Notes: generated from the sequence alone by a model not told the origin. DNA of 64,000 nucleotides from SIG701 sp045539595 (GCA_045539595.1 JAZQFQ010000038.1:1-64000); one strand, 5' to 3'; shown: positions 40,664 to 49,373, counted from the stretch's first letter. Numbers and translations are program-made.

Positions 40664-41548
40664 ATGGCAATGAGAACACATGAAGCAGCTGAAAAATGGG
40701 GCATCACCGCTCGCCGTGTCCGCGTTCTGTGCGTGAACGGCCAGATCGACGGTGCGTGGCGTGAAGGCAAGATCTGGTACATCCCCGATAACGCGCCCAA
40801 GCCTGCAGACGGACGCATCCGCAGTAAAGAAACGCTGATCGTGCAGATTGAGCGAAAAAAAGCGGAGCTTGACACCCGCCGTCCGCTGACCGAAGGCGAA
40901 GTCGCCCGTCTCAATGAAGACTTTATGATCGAATACACCTACAACTCCAACGCGATCGAGGGAAACACGCTCACTCTTCGCGAAACAGATATGGTGCTGA
41001 GGGGCTTGACCATTGATCAGAAGCCGCTGAAGGATCACATGGAAGCGGTCGGTCACAAAGATGCGTTCTACTTCATCTGCGACCTTGTCAAAGATAATGT
41101 TCCCCTCTCCGAGTCGGTCATCAAGCAGATCCATACGCTGGTGTTGGCGGATAAGCCGATGGATCGCGGTGTTTACCGCCGTGTTCCTGTCCGTATCATG
41201 GGTGCGAAGAATGAGCCTGCACAGCCTTATATGATTGAACCGAAGATGTATGAGCTGATGCAGAAATACGCCTCGGACGAGCGCAACATCGTGGAAAAGC
41301 TCGCCGATCTGCATATTGACTTTGAATCGATCCATCCCTTCATCGACGGCAACGGCAGAACCGGACGTCTGATCGTGAATCTGGAACTGATGAAAGCCGG
41401 TTATCCGCCGATTGATATTAAGTTTACGGATCGGATGCGGTACTACGAGGCATTCGAGGATCATAACGAGATGGCACGGTTGTTTGGGGAATATTTGTGT
41501 AAGAGATTGGATCAGTATTTGGATGTGCTTGATAAGGGTAAAATATGA
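40664..41548 (+). CDS. fic: Fic-family protein with N-terminal winged helix
   Basis: A 294-residue Fic enzyme, likely transferring AMP from ATP to a protein hydroxyl. The catalytic loop HPFIDGNGRTGR (about 224-235) has every key residue. The inhibitory motif SNAIEGN (about 95-101, form (S/T)xxxEG) precedes the Fic core, so it is a class II, self-inhibited type. The first 50 residues (THEAAEKWGITARRVRVLCV) are a MerR/excisionase-like helix-turn-helix, which may bind DNA and autoregulate. RBS AAGAGGTG. Usual length for this subgroup. The target is unknown. Confidence 0.9.
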   Translation: MAMRTHEAAEKWGITARRVRVLCVNGQIDGAWREGKIWYIPDNAPKPADGRIRSKETLIVQIERKKAELDTRRPLTEGEVARLNEDFMIEYTYNSNAIEGNTLTLRETDMVLRGLTIDQKPLKDHMEAVGHKDAFYFICDLVKDNVPLSESVIKQIHTLVLADKPMDRGVYRRVPVRIMGAKNEPAQPYMIEPKMYELMQKYASDERNIVEKLADLHIDFESIHPFIDGNGRTGRLIVNLELMKAGYPPIDIKFTDRMRYYEAFEDHNEMARLFGEYLCKRLDQYLDVLDKGKI

Positions 41549-41570
41549 CCGAAGTAAGGACAATGAGTTT

Positions 41571-41954
41571 ATGACCAAACAAACCTTCCTCAACTACTGC
41601 CTTACCACCTACAACACCACCGCAGACTATCCCTTCGACGAAGACTTCGAAACCGCCGTCCTCCGCCATATGGACAACCGCAAATGGTACGCCATCGTGA
41701 TGCGCGTGTCCCGCCGGAAGTTCGGCTTCGACAGCGATGAGGTAATCGACGTAGTCAATCTGAAGCTACCGATTGAGATTTTCGGCTCATTCGGCGCGGC
41801 TGATGGTGTATACCCGGCATATCACATGAACAAGCTTCATTGGATCTCGGTGCTTCTGCCGGATGCAGCTGATGATCTGATACAGTTTCTTGTGAATGTG
41901 AGCTACGAGGCAACAAAGGACAAGCGAAAACATAGAAATAACGATCAGTCATAG
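41571..41954 (+). CDS. MmcQ/YjbR-family DNA-binding protein
   Basis: A 127-residue protein of the MmcQ/YjbR (CyaY-like) fold: LNYCLTTYNTTADYPFDEDF, WYAIVMRVSRRKFGFDSDE near the centre, and YPAYHMNKLHWISVLLPD, then LIQFLVNVSYEATK. The fold is a double-wing DNA-binding type with poorly known function, often found singly in Firmicutes. I chose ATG 41571; the frame is open further upstream but overlaps fic and looks non-coding. It follows fic by 22 bp and is likely co-transcribed. Confidence 0.85.
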   Translation: MTKQTFLNYCLTTYNTTADYPFDEDFETAVLRHMDNRKWYAIVMRVSRRKFGFDSDEVIDVVNLKLPIEIFGSFGAADGVYPAYHMNKLHWISVLLPDAADDLIQFLVNVSYEATKDKRKHRNNDQS

Positions 41955-42000
41955 TTATCAAAAACTTAACACGATTTCCGCTGGACTTCCGCACCTACCT

Positions 42001-42134
42001 GTGATATACTGTGTGCTACCAATCAAAGGAGGCACACACTATGCGAAAATCATACACAATTTCATACCAAAAGAGCGGCTTTGCTGCGGTATTTACCGTG
42101 CGGAGCCGCTCTTGCTTTATGAAGGAGGGCAACC
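42001..42134 (+). promoter_or_regulatory. Structured leader before DUF6809, shared with element 2
   Basis: Starts near TGATATACT (-10-like). A 35-codon frame (ATG 42041, stop 42146) begins MRKSYTISY, with AAAGGAGG upstream. A perfect-armed hairpin follows at 42072-42112 (AGAGCGGCT...AGCCGCTCT, 13 or more pairs), then GAAGGAGG and the DUF6809 start. It is the intact copy of the element 2 leader at 5935-6075; arm differences between the two keep pairing. The peptide reading frame differs after the first nine codons because of a one-base indel. Confidence 0.65.
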
Positions 42135-42410
42135 ATGAACATACTTGAAGATCTGTGGTTCGGCAACATCTCGCCGTGGGAGCGACCGTTCAAGAAAGAC
42201 AGCGCATACGCAGAACTGTTGGCACTGGTGATCCGGCATCAGGAAGATCTCAACGGGCGGCTGAACGACGAGGAAAAGGAAATCTTCGAAAAATTCTCCG
42301 AATGCTCCACCGAGATGCACGATCTGACCGAGCGCGAGGCATTCGTGAAAGGATTCACCATTGGTGCGAGGATCATCATTGAAGTGCTGGCGTCAGAGGG
42401 AGAAGAGTGA
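42135..42410 (+). CDS. DUF6809-family protein
   Basis: A 91-residue acidic helical protein: MNILEDLWFGNISPWERPFK at the start, EEKEIFEKFSECSTEMHDLT in the middle and EAFVKGFTIGARIIIEVLAS at the end. This pattern is typical of the small DUF6809 proteins of Clostridia, whose role is unknown. RBS GAAGGAGGG lies 7 bp before the ATG, right after the leader hairpin. A matching but ruined start lies at 6050 in element 2, so the gene and leader travel together. Confidence 0.75.
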   Translation: MNILEDLWFGNISPWERPFKKDSAYAELLALVIRHQEDLNGRLNDEEKEIFEKFSECSTEMHDLTEREAFVKGFTIGARIIIEVLASEGEE

Positions 42411-42583
42411 TCAAAAGTTATAAGGCATGGAGTCACGAAGATGGCTCCGTTCCTTTTGCAGAAATACATCAGCCGCCGTGTGTAGCGATCGTGCTGCATG
42501 GCGGATTTGGCACCCGAAGCAAACACAAAGACCGCACCGCGGGCGCGTGTGTGCGAAACAAAGACTACTTGAACCGTGCTTGA
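42407..42583 (+). CDS. Possible small protein after DUF6809
   Basis: A 58-codon frame starting GTG at 42407, overlapping the DUF6809 stop. It reads IKSYKAWSHEDGSVPFAEIH, then a Cys pair region and a basic end. GGGAGA upstream can serve as RBS, and the overlap suggests translational coupling. No family known. It could also be chance, since the length is small. Confidence 0.35.
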   Translation: MIKSYKAWSHEDGSVPFAEIHQPPCVAIVLHGGFGTRSKHKDRTAGACVRNKDYLNRA

Positions 42584-42665
42584 AGTCGCAAAGGAATAGC
42601 AACGCAAAATGGTACATCATCTTATTTTTCTCAATTTTGTTTATATTTTCCCTCAAAACGATTGC

Positions 42666-42693
42666 TTGAAATATTAGAATAGTATGCTATAAT
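42666..42693 (+). promoter_or_regulatory. Promoter of the XRE-family regulator
   Basis: TTGAAA (42666-42671), a 16-bp spacer, extended TGC-TATAAT (42685-42693). Just downstream GGAAGCTTCC (42700-42709) is a perfect 10-bp palindrome, a possible operator. Confidence 0.7.
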
Positions 42694-42738
42694 ATTATCG
42701 GAAGCTTCCAAAAAACAACAAACATATTGGAGGAAACT

Positions 42739-43500
42739 ATGTTACAGTTTAAAGATAAAATCAAGAAATTGCGAAAAGAAAAAGATATGACACAAGAACA
42801 GCTTGCCGAATATATGGGAGTATCGCCTCAAGCCGTAAGTCGTTGGGAAACAGGGATTACTTGTCCCGATATTTTCGCGTTGCCCGCTTTGGCTGAATTA
42901 TTTGGCATCACCGTTGACGGCTTGCTTGGTGTGGACGAAAAAGAAAAACAAAAAGAAATCAGAAGCATCATTTCTGCGGCAGAGGAAAAAATTAATCAGG
43001 GTATAACAGATGAACCTATCGTACAACTGCGTGAGGCATTGAATAAATATCCTAACAACGAGCAACTTCTTTGCTCATTGATGTATGCGTTATATGTTGC
43101 AAGCGAAGATGAGGAACTGTGCAAAGCATATGACGGCGAGATCGTATCCATCGCATATAGAATCGAACAGCATTCAACAGATAACGACTGTCGAAATGAA
43201 GCACGCAGTATTTTGTTCCGCCACTATTGCGATACAAACAGAAAAGCCGAGGCGCTGCAAATTGCCGACGGTATGGCGCGTATAGAAACGAGTCTTGAAC
43301 GTAATATTTATTGGGCGCTTGACGGTGCTGATCGTCTCGCATACCTTAAGGAACGAATGGCAGACGATATGCATTATCTGCTTTGGGATGTAAATGCATA
43401 CGCGTGTCACGCAGATATTTCCGACGAAGAAAAGGAAAAGCTCAATTCTGTTTGTCAAAACATTAAGGATCTGATGAAAGAAACCTTAAATATTGAATAG
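42739..43500 (+). CDS. XRE-family helix-turn-helix regulator with C-terminal repeat domain
   Basis: A 253-residue regulator. The Cro/CI-type helix-turn-helix is at residues 5-60: KIKKLRKEKDMTQEQLAEYM, then GVSPQAVSRWETGITCPDIF. The C-terminal 180 residues are helical with TPR-like units (PIVQLREALNKYPNNEQLLC), which may bind a signal peptide or protein. ATG 42739 has GGAGG 8 bp upstream. The palindrome between promoter and start suggests self-control. It stands alone between terminators. Many such regulators control nearby cargo. Confidence 0.85.
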   Translation: MLQFKDKIKKLRKEKDMTQEQLAEYMGVSPQAVSRWETGITCPDIFALPALAELFGITVDGLLGVDEKEKQKEIRSIISAAEEKINQGITDEPIVQLREALNKYPNNEQLLCSLMYALYVASEDEELCKAYDGEIVSIAYRIEQHSTDNDCRNEARSILFRHYCDTNRKAEALQIADGMARIETSLERNIYWALDGADRLAYLKERMADDMHYLLWDVNAYACHADISDEEKEKLNSVCQNIKDLMKETLNIE

Positions 43501-43576
43501 CCCCTTCGGGAACTGTACAGACGCAATGTAAAAGTGGTCATGTACCAAATCATAATCATGACCACTTTAGCTCACT

Positions 43577-43624
43577 AAACCGCCCGTGTTGCCCCACAAA
43601 CGGCACACAGGCGGTTTTCATTTT
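43577..43624. terminator. Terminator between convergent genes
   Basis: AAACCGCC (43577-43584) and GGCGGTTT (43610-43617), inner CGTGTTG/CGGCACA pairing, then TCATTTTA. Another repeat, GTGGTCATG/CATGACCAC, lies at 43535-43566. Confidence 0.7.
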
Positions 43625-43697
43625 ATGCAGTGATGTGTACGACGCTCCCCCACATCTCGCCGTGTGAGCGATCTTGTGCCTCGCGTGGGCGTACGAT

Positions 43698-45035
43698 TCA
43701 CTCCTTGATCTTCTTCTCGTACTCCTCAATTTTCATTTTTCCCGCAAGCGCCTTATCTCGATACTCCACCGCCCAATCTGACCAGGTTCGAAATTCGGAT
43801 TTGGTCATTTTCTTTTTGAGAACCCTTGCGTAGTGATTTTTATACGCACGGTTGTAGGCAAGCCATATGGGATCACTCTTACATTTTTCCTCGTACTTCT
43901 TGTGCGCACCGATATTGCGGCAGGTCTTGCCGTCGGTGCCTTTCACCGGGCGCTCGCAGAAATCGTAGTATCGCCCGGAGGTCAGGAGAAAATAATTGCC
44001 GCAGTGTTCACAGCGCTTGGGAATAAACCCGCTTCGCAGTCCGCGGAAAAAATCGAAATAGAGAAAAGCAGAGAGGCTGTTGAATGTATAAACGTCGCAC
44101 CATACAGATTTGCGTCCTTGTTTTATGGTTTTACATTCGAGCGACATAACACCGGACGGCTTGATGATCTTCCGCTCCGCTGTCTTAATATATTTTTCGT
44201 AAACCTTTGCAATCTCATCGTCGGTCAGAAACTTTCCCGCGGCATGAACATATTCATCCAGGAAATGCCCATAAGTATCCTGCAGATGCGTGAGTGTATC
44301 GAGCAGATCAATGTACGGTTCGATCAGCGCGCGCAGGTCATTGTTGAGAAGCTCTGCACCGTAATAATCCTCAAGCTCCGCGTCTCCGTTGTGCCAATAC
44401 GGCTGAAAATGGCGCATATCATCCTTTTCACTCATAACCGATTCCAGCACGTGGCTATCATAAAAACCGTAGTCTCTTTCCTTGTATCGCTCATCCTCTA
44501 TAAAAGAATATGGATCTGCGGGATTTTCAAATTCCTCGTAATCTTCTTCAGATTCTGCGAGAGGATCAAACATTTTTTTAACGGTATCCTCGGGAACACC
44601 GCGCCTGCGAAGCTCGGCTTTCTTCTCTTCCCGTTCTGCACGGCTTTCTTTGTCATCATATTGGTGATCAAACATCGAGGAATGCAGGCTCAACATATGA
44701 ATCAGGTCCTCGTAATCAAACGCATCGGGATCTGTCACATAGCGATACAGAGGCAGCTCAAGCAGAAGCTCCTTCACATCATTCAAACGTGCTTGCGCCA
44801 TGTAAACATTCTTGTCGTAATTCTCCCACGCGCTGAAATTCACATCAAATTTGAACAGCAGACATTGCAGCAGCGATTTTAACTCATCCCGTAAAAGTGA
44901 AAGGTCTCGTCCGGTGTAACCGAGCAGCTTACAAAGCACTTCGCAGGTTTGATAGCTGTGCTTTTCATCTATGATACAGGTGTTTTTCGAATAATATACG
45001 GTAATCTTAAACGGATTCGGCGGCAGCTTAGCCAT
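43698..45035 (-). CDS. DUF6076-like protein with C-terminal zinc motif
   Basis: A 445-residue cytoplasmic protein. A long acidic helical first part (1-330) is followed by a Cys cluster PKRCEHCGNYFLLTSGRYYD, then FCERPVKGTDGKTCRNIGAH, which gives CxxC...C...C as a zinc ligand set, like the CGNR-type finger and DUF6076. The C-terminus is basic. It is read away from the RepA-like gene and has a possible promoter in the 348-bp gap. These proteins accompany clostridial mobile elements; role unknown. Confidence 0.7.
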   Translation of the reverse strand: MAKLPPNPFKITVYYSKNTCIIDEKHSYQTCEVLCKLLGYTGRDLSLLRDELKSLLQCLLFKFDVNFSAWENYDKNVYMAQARLNDVKELLLELPLYRYVTDPDAFDYEDLIHMLSLHSSMFDHQYDDKESRAEREEKKAELRRRGVPEDTVKKMFDPLAESEEDYEEFENPADPYSFIEDERYKERDYGFYDSHVLESVMSEKDDMRHFQPYWHNGDAELEDYYGAELLNNDLRALIEPYIDLLDTLTHLQDTYGHFLDEYVHAAGKFLTDDEIAKVYEKYIKTAERKIIKPSGVMSLECKTIKQGRKSVWCDVYTFNSLSAFLYFDFFRGLRSGFIPKRCEHCGNYFLLTSGRYYDFCERPVKGTDGKTCRNIGAHKKYEEKCKSDPIWLAYNRAYKNHYARVLKKKMTKSEFRTWSDWAVEYRDKALAGKMKIEEYEKKIKE

Positions 45036-45207
45036 GCAGAAATCACTCCTCTATGCAAAAATTGTCGAAATGTTTACAATTTTTTCATTCTCAATTCGGA
45101 AATTTGGTGCGGATTAAAAATATTTTTTGCCGAAAAAACTTATCAAAATACTTGCTTCCGGCTTTGCAAAAATGCCAAAAAGCATTGATATATAAAGAAA
45201 AACAGCC

Positions 45208-45281
45208 TTTGTAAACAGTTTGTAAACCAGTACCCAGTAGATAACAAAATAGATAACCGTAGAGATAGTATATATTATCTA
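45208..45281. repeat. Iteron-like repeats before the RepA-like helicase gene
   Basis: TTTGTAAAC at 45208-45216 and 45219-45227 (11-bp step), TAGATAAC at 45238-45245 and 45250-45257 (12-bp step), and an inverted TTATCTA at 45275-45281. The stretch is very AT-rich. It could be a replication origin or an operator. A hairpin CTCCGAC/GTCGGAG (45331-45361) follows before the gene. Confidence 0.45.
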
Positions 45282-45382
45282 TTGTGTTTTGTCAATATGC
45301 ATGGTAAAATTTTATTGTCGACAAAACAAGTCTCCGACGTCTGCGCAGAGTATAGTCGGAGTAGAAAAAACGGAGGTAACGA

Positions 45383-46444
45383 TTGAACGGAGAATTGAAT
45401 TACGATGAAGAACTGCGTCGTCAGCAGCTTGCGTTTCTCGGACTCGCCGAACTGGAAACGATGGATGCGGACACACTGGTGAGCACGCCGCTGAAAGCAA
45501 CACCGTTCCTTGTGTCAGAGCTGATACCACAGGGGATTCACATCATCGGCGGTGCGGCGAAGATCGGTAAGTCATGGCTGATGCTTTGGTTCGGTTTACA
45601 GATTGCAAAAGGTCAGCCAATATGGAATTTTGAAACCAAACAAGGCACGGTTTTATACCTTGCTCTTGAGGACAGCTTCGAGCGAATACAGCGTCGTCTT
45701 CTTGACATCACCGAGGAGGGGTCGCCGTCGCTCAAGTTTGCGGTGGAGTGCAAATCGCTTGCGAATGGATTCTGTGATGAGATTGACAGATTCATGGAAG
45801 AGAATCCGAACACAAAGCTTGTGATCGTTGATACCTTTCAAAAAATCCGAGAGGATATCGGCAACACAAATCTCTACGCGAACGATTACAAGGAACTTGG
45901 TGTTTTGAAATCACTTGCATCCAAACACGGGCTGGCTATCCTGCTGGTTCATCATCTCCGGAAGCAGGGGGCAAACGATCCTGTGAACACGCTCACGGGT
46001 TCTACGGGAATCTCGGGTGCGGTAGACAGCACGTTCATTTTGCAGCGGGACAAGCGCACAGAAAATGCAGCAACGCTGTTCTGCACCGGCAGAGATATCA
46101 AAACATTGGAAATCCCGTTGGTTTTCTCTGAAGCAAGTCACACATGGCTTTTGCGGGATGCTAATCCGGAGCTTGTAAAGCTGATTGATCCGACTGTGGA
46201 AATGGTGGATCGTTATTTCACGAAAAGCGGTACGGATGATTTTTGCGGAAGTGCTACCGAGCTTGCGGAGAAGCTGAAATCACATGGCATGATCGACATC
46301 ACACCTGCCGTTCTGTCAAAAAAGCTTCTCTGCGGATGTGCACAATTCTGCTCTCTCGGGTATGCGTGCGAATTTTTCCGAACGCATGAAGGAAAGAAAA
46401 TCAAGATCACTCGCATAAAAGAAAATGAAGTAAATGCAAGCTGA
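45383..46444 (+). CDS. RepA-like hexameric helicase / AAA_25 ATPase
   Basis: A 353-residue RecA-fold ATPase of the AAA_25/RepA type. Walker A is GGAAKIGKSWLMLWFG (about 56-71), Walker B KLVIVDTFQKI (near 150), then LAILLVHHLRKQG as motif 3 and STGISGAVDS. RSF1010 RepA-like proteins are hexameric replicative helicases; related genes in mobile elements support plasmid-like replication. The start is TTG 45383 with GGAGG 6 bp upstream. Iteron-like repeats lie upstream. The C-terminal 90 residues look like a winged helix. Replication role inferred. Confidence 0.83.
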   Translation: MNGELNYDEELRRQQLAFLGLAELETMDADTLVSTPLKATPFLVSELIPQGIHIIGGAAKIGKSWLMLWFGLQIAKGQPIWNFETKQGTVLYLALEDSFERIQRRLLDITEEGSPSLKFAVECKSLANGFCDEIDRFMEENPNTKLVIVDTFQKIREDIGNTNLYANDYKELGVLKSLASKHGLAILLVHHLRKQGANDPVNTLTGSTGISGAVDSTFILQRDKRTENAATLFCTGRDIKTLEIPLVFSEASHTWLLRDANPELVKLIDPTVEMVDRYFTKSGTDDFCGSATELAEKLKSHGMIDITPAVLSKKLLCGCAQFCSLGYACEFFRTHEGKKIKITRIKENEVNAS

Positions 46445-47128
46445 CAAATGGATGCGTCGGTGCGTCGGCAGAGTCGGTGATGCTGCTCGTTTCCAAACTT
46501 TCCGACACACCGACACGGATGGGAAAGCTTCGCCTTTGACAGTCATACCCCCTATTTTGATAGAGAGGACAACAAAACCGCACCGAGAAGGTGACGATCC
46601 GACTCACGCCTGACAAGCACTCCGTTTTTGTGCGCACTTTAAGGCGTTGTGTGAGCAAGTGACAGGTGGGGGGTATATAACCCCTACCCGATAAGGTTCA
46701 CCCCAAAACTACGGCAATGTCGCCAAGAAAACGCACTCAAAACGCGCGATGTACGCCTCAGATGTGTTGTGGGCAGCGGATGACACGAATTAGGAGAAAT
46801 CAGATATTATCGTCAACCGAGGATAAAAACGGAAACAGCACAGGGTCGATAATGAAGCAGGTGAAAGGCGTGGGGTTGCTGCTGCTCCCCACACCACAAA
46901 ACATCGGACGGCAATGCCGACCGTTTGGGGAAATTCGCCCACTTTCCTCTCTTTTTCAAAAAGGGGTTGCTGAGTGGGAGATCTGCGTTTTACGGGGTTG
47001 CAAACCAATTTCTGCTTGTATATACAAGGCTTTTCATAGGGGTTGCGACAAAATTATGATAATTTCGAACAACAATCGGGGTCAAACCCAAAATATCGAT
47101 TTTGACCTCAAAATGAAAGGAGAAAATT
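46445..47128. other. 684-bp non-coding region, possible transfer origin
   Basis: I see no convincing gene. A 143-codon frame here has poor composition and no RBS. Several inverted repeats occur: GGGGTATATAACCCC (46670-46684), GTGGGG/CCCCAC (46870-46892), and CCCAC/GTGGG around 46940-46978. Long non-coding DNA with hairpins next to a small ribbon-helix-helix-like gene is what an oriT region looks like, but no relaxase gene is present in the element. Confidence 0.35.
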
Positions 47129-47536
47129 ATGCCATTACCAAAGGATAAAGAAAAATTTGCTCTGTGGGTAAGACCAACCACTATGCAAGGAGTAAGAGAA
47201 AACTATCGCGAGGATAACTGCAGAAGCCAGTCCGAATTTATTGAAAATGCTATTCTTTTTTACCTCGGATACCTCACAGCGGACAAGCCGAAATCCTTTT
47301 TGCCGTCGATGTTTTTATCAACCATGAAAGGAATCGTAGCCGAAAGTGACAACCGAACAAGCGGACTTTTATTCAAAATTGCGGTCGAGCTTGCCATTTT
47401 GCAAAACCTTATTGCCGCCACAAATGAGGTGGACGAGCTGACGATGACCAAGCTTCGAGGTGAATGTATCAAGGAAGTAAAGAGGATACACGGCATTTTT
47501 ACAATGGAAAAAGCGATGGATTGGCAGTCAGAGTAA
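47129..47536 (+). CDS. Ribbon-helix-helix-like accessory protein
   Basis: A 135-residue protein. The first 45 residues fit a ribbon-helix-helix or MobC-like DNA-binding start: KFALWVRPTTMQGVRENYRE, then DNCRSQSEFIENAILFYLGY. The rest is helical. Such proteins bind oriT or a promoter next to their gene, and the 684-bp non-coding stretch lies just upstream. RBS AAAGGAG 6 bp before the ATG. The integrase gene follows after 19 bp. It may be a relaxosome accessory or a regulator of int. Confidence 0.65.
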   Translation: MPLPKDKEKFALWVRPTTMQGVRENYREDNCRSQSEFIENAILFYLGYLTADKPKSFLPSMFLSTMKGIVAESDNRTSGLLFKIAVELAILQNLIAATNEVDELTMTKLRGECIKEVKRIHGIFTMEKAMDWQSE

Positions 47537-47555
47537 GAGAAAAAATAGATTTGAG

Positions 47556-48788
47556 GTGATAACTATAGCAGCAGTAATAAAAAGAAACAAGGCATATTTG
47601 ATTCGTGTATCCAACGGAATGAAGGACGGCAAACAAGTATTTGTCAACTATACTTTCCATCCTGCACCCGGCGCAACCGAACGTGCGGCGAGAAAATCGG
47701 CAAAGGAATTTGCGGTTATGTTCGAGAATCTTGTACACAGCGGCGGCTATGTCAAGGGGATGAATGCGACGGATGCGCTCTGTAAAAGGTGCGGAATGAC
47801 CGTTCGGGAGTTTGTTGAGAACCACTATATAAATGGAATTTCGCTTCATCTTTCCCCCAACACTTGCCGAAATTATGAAAAAGTGATCCGTCAATTCATC
47901 CTCCCGTCGTTCGGAAATTTACCGATCGCTCAGCTGAATGAGGTGCATATGCAGAGCTTCGTTGACTTCCTTTGTACGCCGGAAGCGCGGCTTGACAAGA
48001 AAAAAGGGACTCCGCTTGCCGCCTCAACCATCAAACGATACGCCACGGTGTTGTCGTCGATCATGACAGAGGCGTGGAAAAATCACCTGATCGAGAAGAA
48101 ACCGCTTGCCGAAAAATATATCCGTTATCCGAAAATTGCCGCACCCGAGCTTGAGGTTTACAGCGAGGAAGAAGCAAATGTATTCAACGCAAAGCTGCTT
48201 TTGGAAGATGCACGCACCCGTGCATTACTGTGTGTTGCACTCTCAACAGGAGTCAGACGAGCTGAGCTGGTGGCGCTCAAATGGTCGGATGTGGACTTTC
48301 ACGAAAGATTATTATCGATCAACCGAAGCGCATATAAGCCGAAAGACGGGGAGCAGAAAACAAAACTTCCAAAATCGCTTACCGGTATTCGCCGTACTTT
48401 TCTCACCGAAAATGCTCTTGAATCACTCCGTCTCTGGCGAGAGGAACAAGAATCTATCCGAAAAAACTCCAAGGAATCGGCGTGGGATGAGGGATATATT
48501 TTCACGGACGAGCATGGAAAAATGATGAGCTTGTATGCACCCACCGTAATTTGCTCCGATTTTCAGAAAAGACACGGACTGCGTCACTTGAAATTTCATG
48601 GACTCCGTCACACCTGCGGAACGCTGATGATGGCACAGGGCGCAGACATTCAGACAGTCAAAGCCGCCCTCGGTCATGCCGATTGGGAAACGACACAGCG
48701 GTATGTACACACGCTGAAATCGTCTTTGATCGAAGCCGGAACGAAATTCGGCAAGGCAATCAATTACAGAAATTGCGAGGTGAACTAA
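47556..48788 (+). CDS. int: Tyrosine integrase (first of two in element 3)
   Basis: A 410-residue tyrosine recombinase. N-terminal arm-binding domain (VIKRNKAYLIRVSNGMKDGK), core-binding domain (about 95-185) and catalytic residues: Arg in LSTGVRRAELVALKW, HGLRH at 348-352, LGHADWETT and Tyr 383 in QRYVH. GTG 47556 overlaps the apparent RBS (GAGGTG). An in-frame ATA at 47565 sits at proper spacing and aligns with the start of the homologue at 50570. The true start is thus unclear. A 3-bp gap precedes the next gene. Confidence 0.88.
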   Translation: MITIAAVIKRNKAYLIRVSNGMKDGKQVFVNYTFHPAPGATERAARKSAKEFAVMFENLVHSGGYVKGMNATDALCKRCGMTVREFVENHYINGISLHLSPNTCRNYEKVIRQFILPSFGNLPIAQLNEVHMQSFVDFLCTPEARLDKKKGTPLAASTIKRYATVLSSIMTEAWKNHLIEKKPLAEKYIRYPKIAAPELEVYSEEEANVFNAKLLLEDARTRALLCVALSTGVRRAELVALKWSDVDFHERLLSINRSAYKPKDGEQKTKLPKSLTGIRRTFLTENALESLRLWREEQESIRKNSKESAWDEGYIFTDEHGKMMSLYAPTVICSDFQKRHGLRHLKFHGLRHTCGTLMMAQGADIQTVKAALGHADWETTQRYVHTLKSSLIEAGTKFGKAINYRNCEVN

Positions 48789-48791
48789 ATA

Positions 48792-49319
48792 ATGCAGCTG
48801 AGAACACTGACGCAAGCGATGGAATATATCAAGGAAAACGACCAAAACACAGCACTCAATTTGAACTTTCTTTCCACCCTTGCCGAGAACGGAACAATCA
48901 CTTCGGCAAAGCACGGCAACCGAACACTCGTGGATGTTTTGCTTTTGCTCGGGGAGCTTCGCAAGATCATGGGCGTTCCGAAGATTCTCGGTACGGCTTA
49001 TATTCCGAAAATCCGATCCATTCGTGATGCCGCAAAAGAACTGAAAGAAAAGGATTCAGACACAGCGATAACCGAGGATTTTATCAGAAAATTGGTAGAT
49101 GACGGCAGGGTGAAAGCATTGACCTGCGGCACAAAACAGCTTGTGGCAATGGAATCCTTCATCTGTGCAAGGAAATTGCTTGGGGGTATGCCTGCACCAA
49201 GCAGCGAAAAAAACTCGCCTGCGAAGGTGCGGACAGCCAGCGCTGCAGCAAGAGAAGAAGCGGATAAACTCATCGAAAATGCGGCGATACCGTTCAGATG
49301 CACGCGCGAGGTTGGATAA
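48792..49319 (+). CDS. Protein with two excisionase-like units
   Basis: A 175-residue protein with an internal duplication. Unit 1 (about 5-55) has TLTQAMEYIKENDQNTALNL, then FLSTLAENGTITSAKHGNRT and LVDVL. Unit 2 (about 75-130) has IRDAAKELKEKDSDTAITED, then FIRKLVDDGRVKALTCGTKQ and LVAMESF. Each looks like a helix-turn-helix with wing (start helix, recognition helix, then G-x-x-LV) as in excisionases. The tail is rich in Ala, Lys and Ser. It starts 3 bp after the integrase stop. It may bind two att sites at once. Confidence 0.6.
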   Translation: MQLRTLTQAMEYIKENDQNTALNLNFLSTLAENGTITSAKHGNRTLVDVLLLLGELRKIMGVPKILGTAYIPKIRSIRDAAKELKEKDSDTAITEDFIRKLVDDGRVKALTCGTKQLVAMESFICARKLLGGMPAPSSEKNSPAKVRTASAAAREEADKLIENAAIPFRCTREVG

Positions 49320-49373
49320 AACAAAAAGGGCAGGCACGATGTGTGCTTGCCCCGGGGTACATAATGCAGGAAT

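Noticed and set aside
46717..47148. 143-codon open frame in the gap before the ribbon-helix-helix-like gene
   Set aside because: Odd composition, no RBS, overlaps the next gene's start and its RBS; treated as non-coding DNA with inverted repeats.
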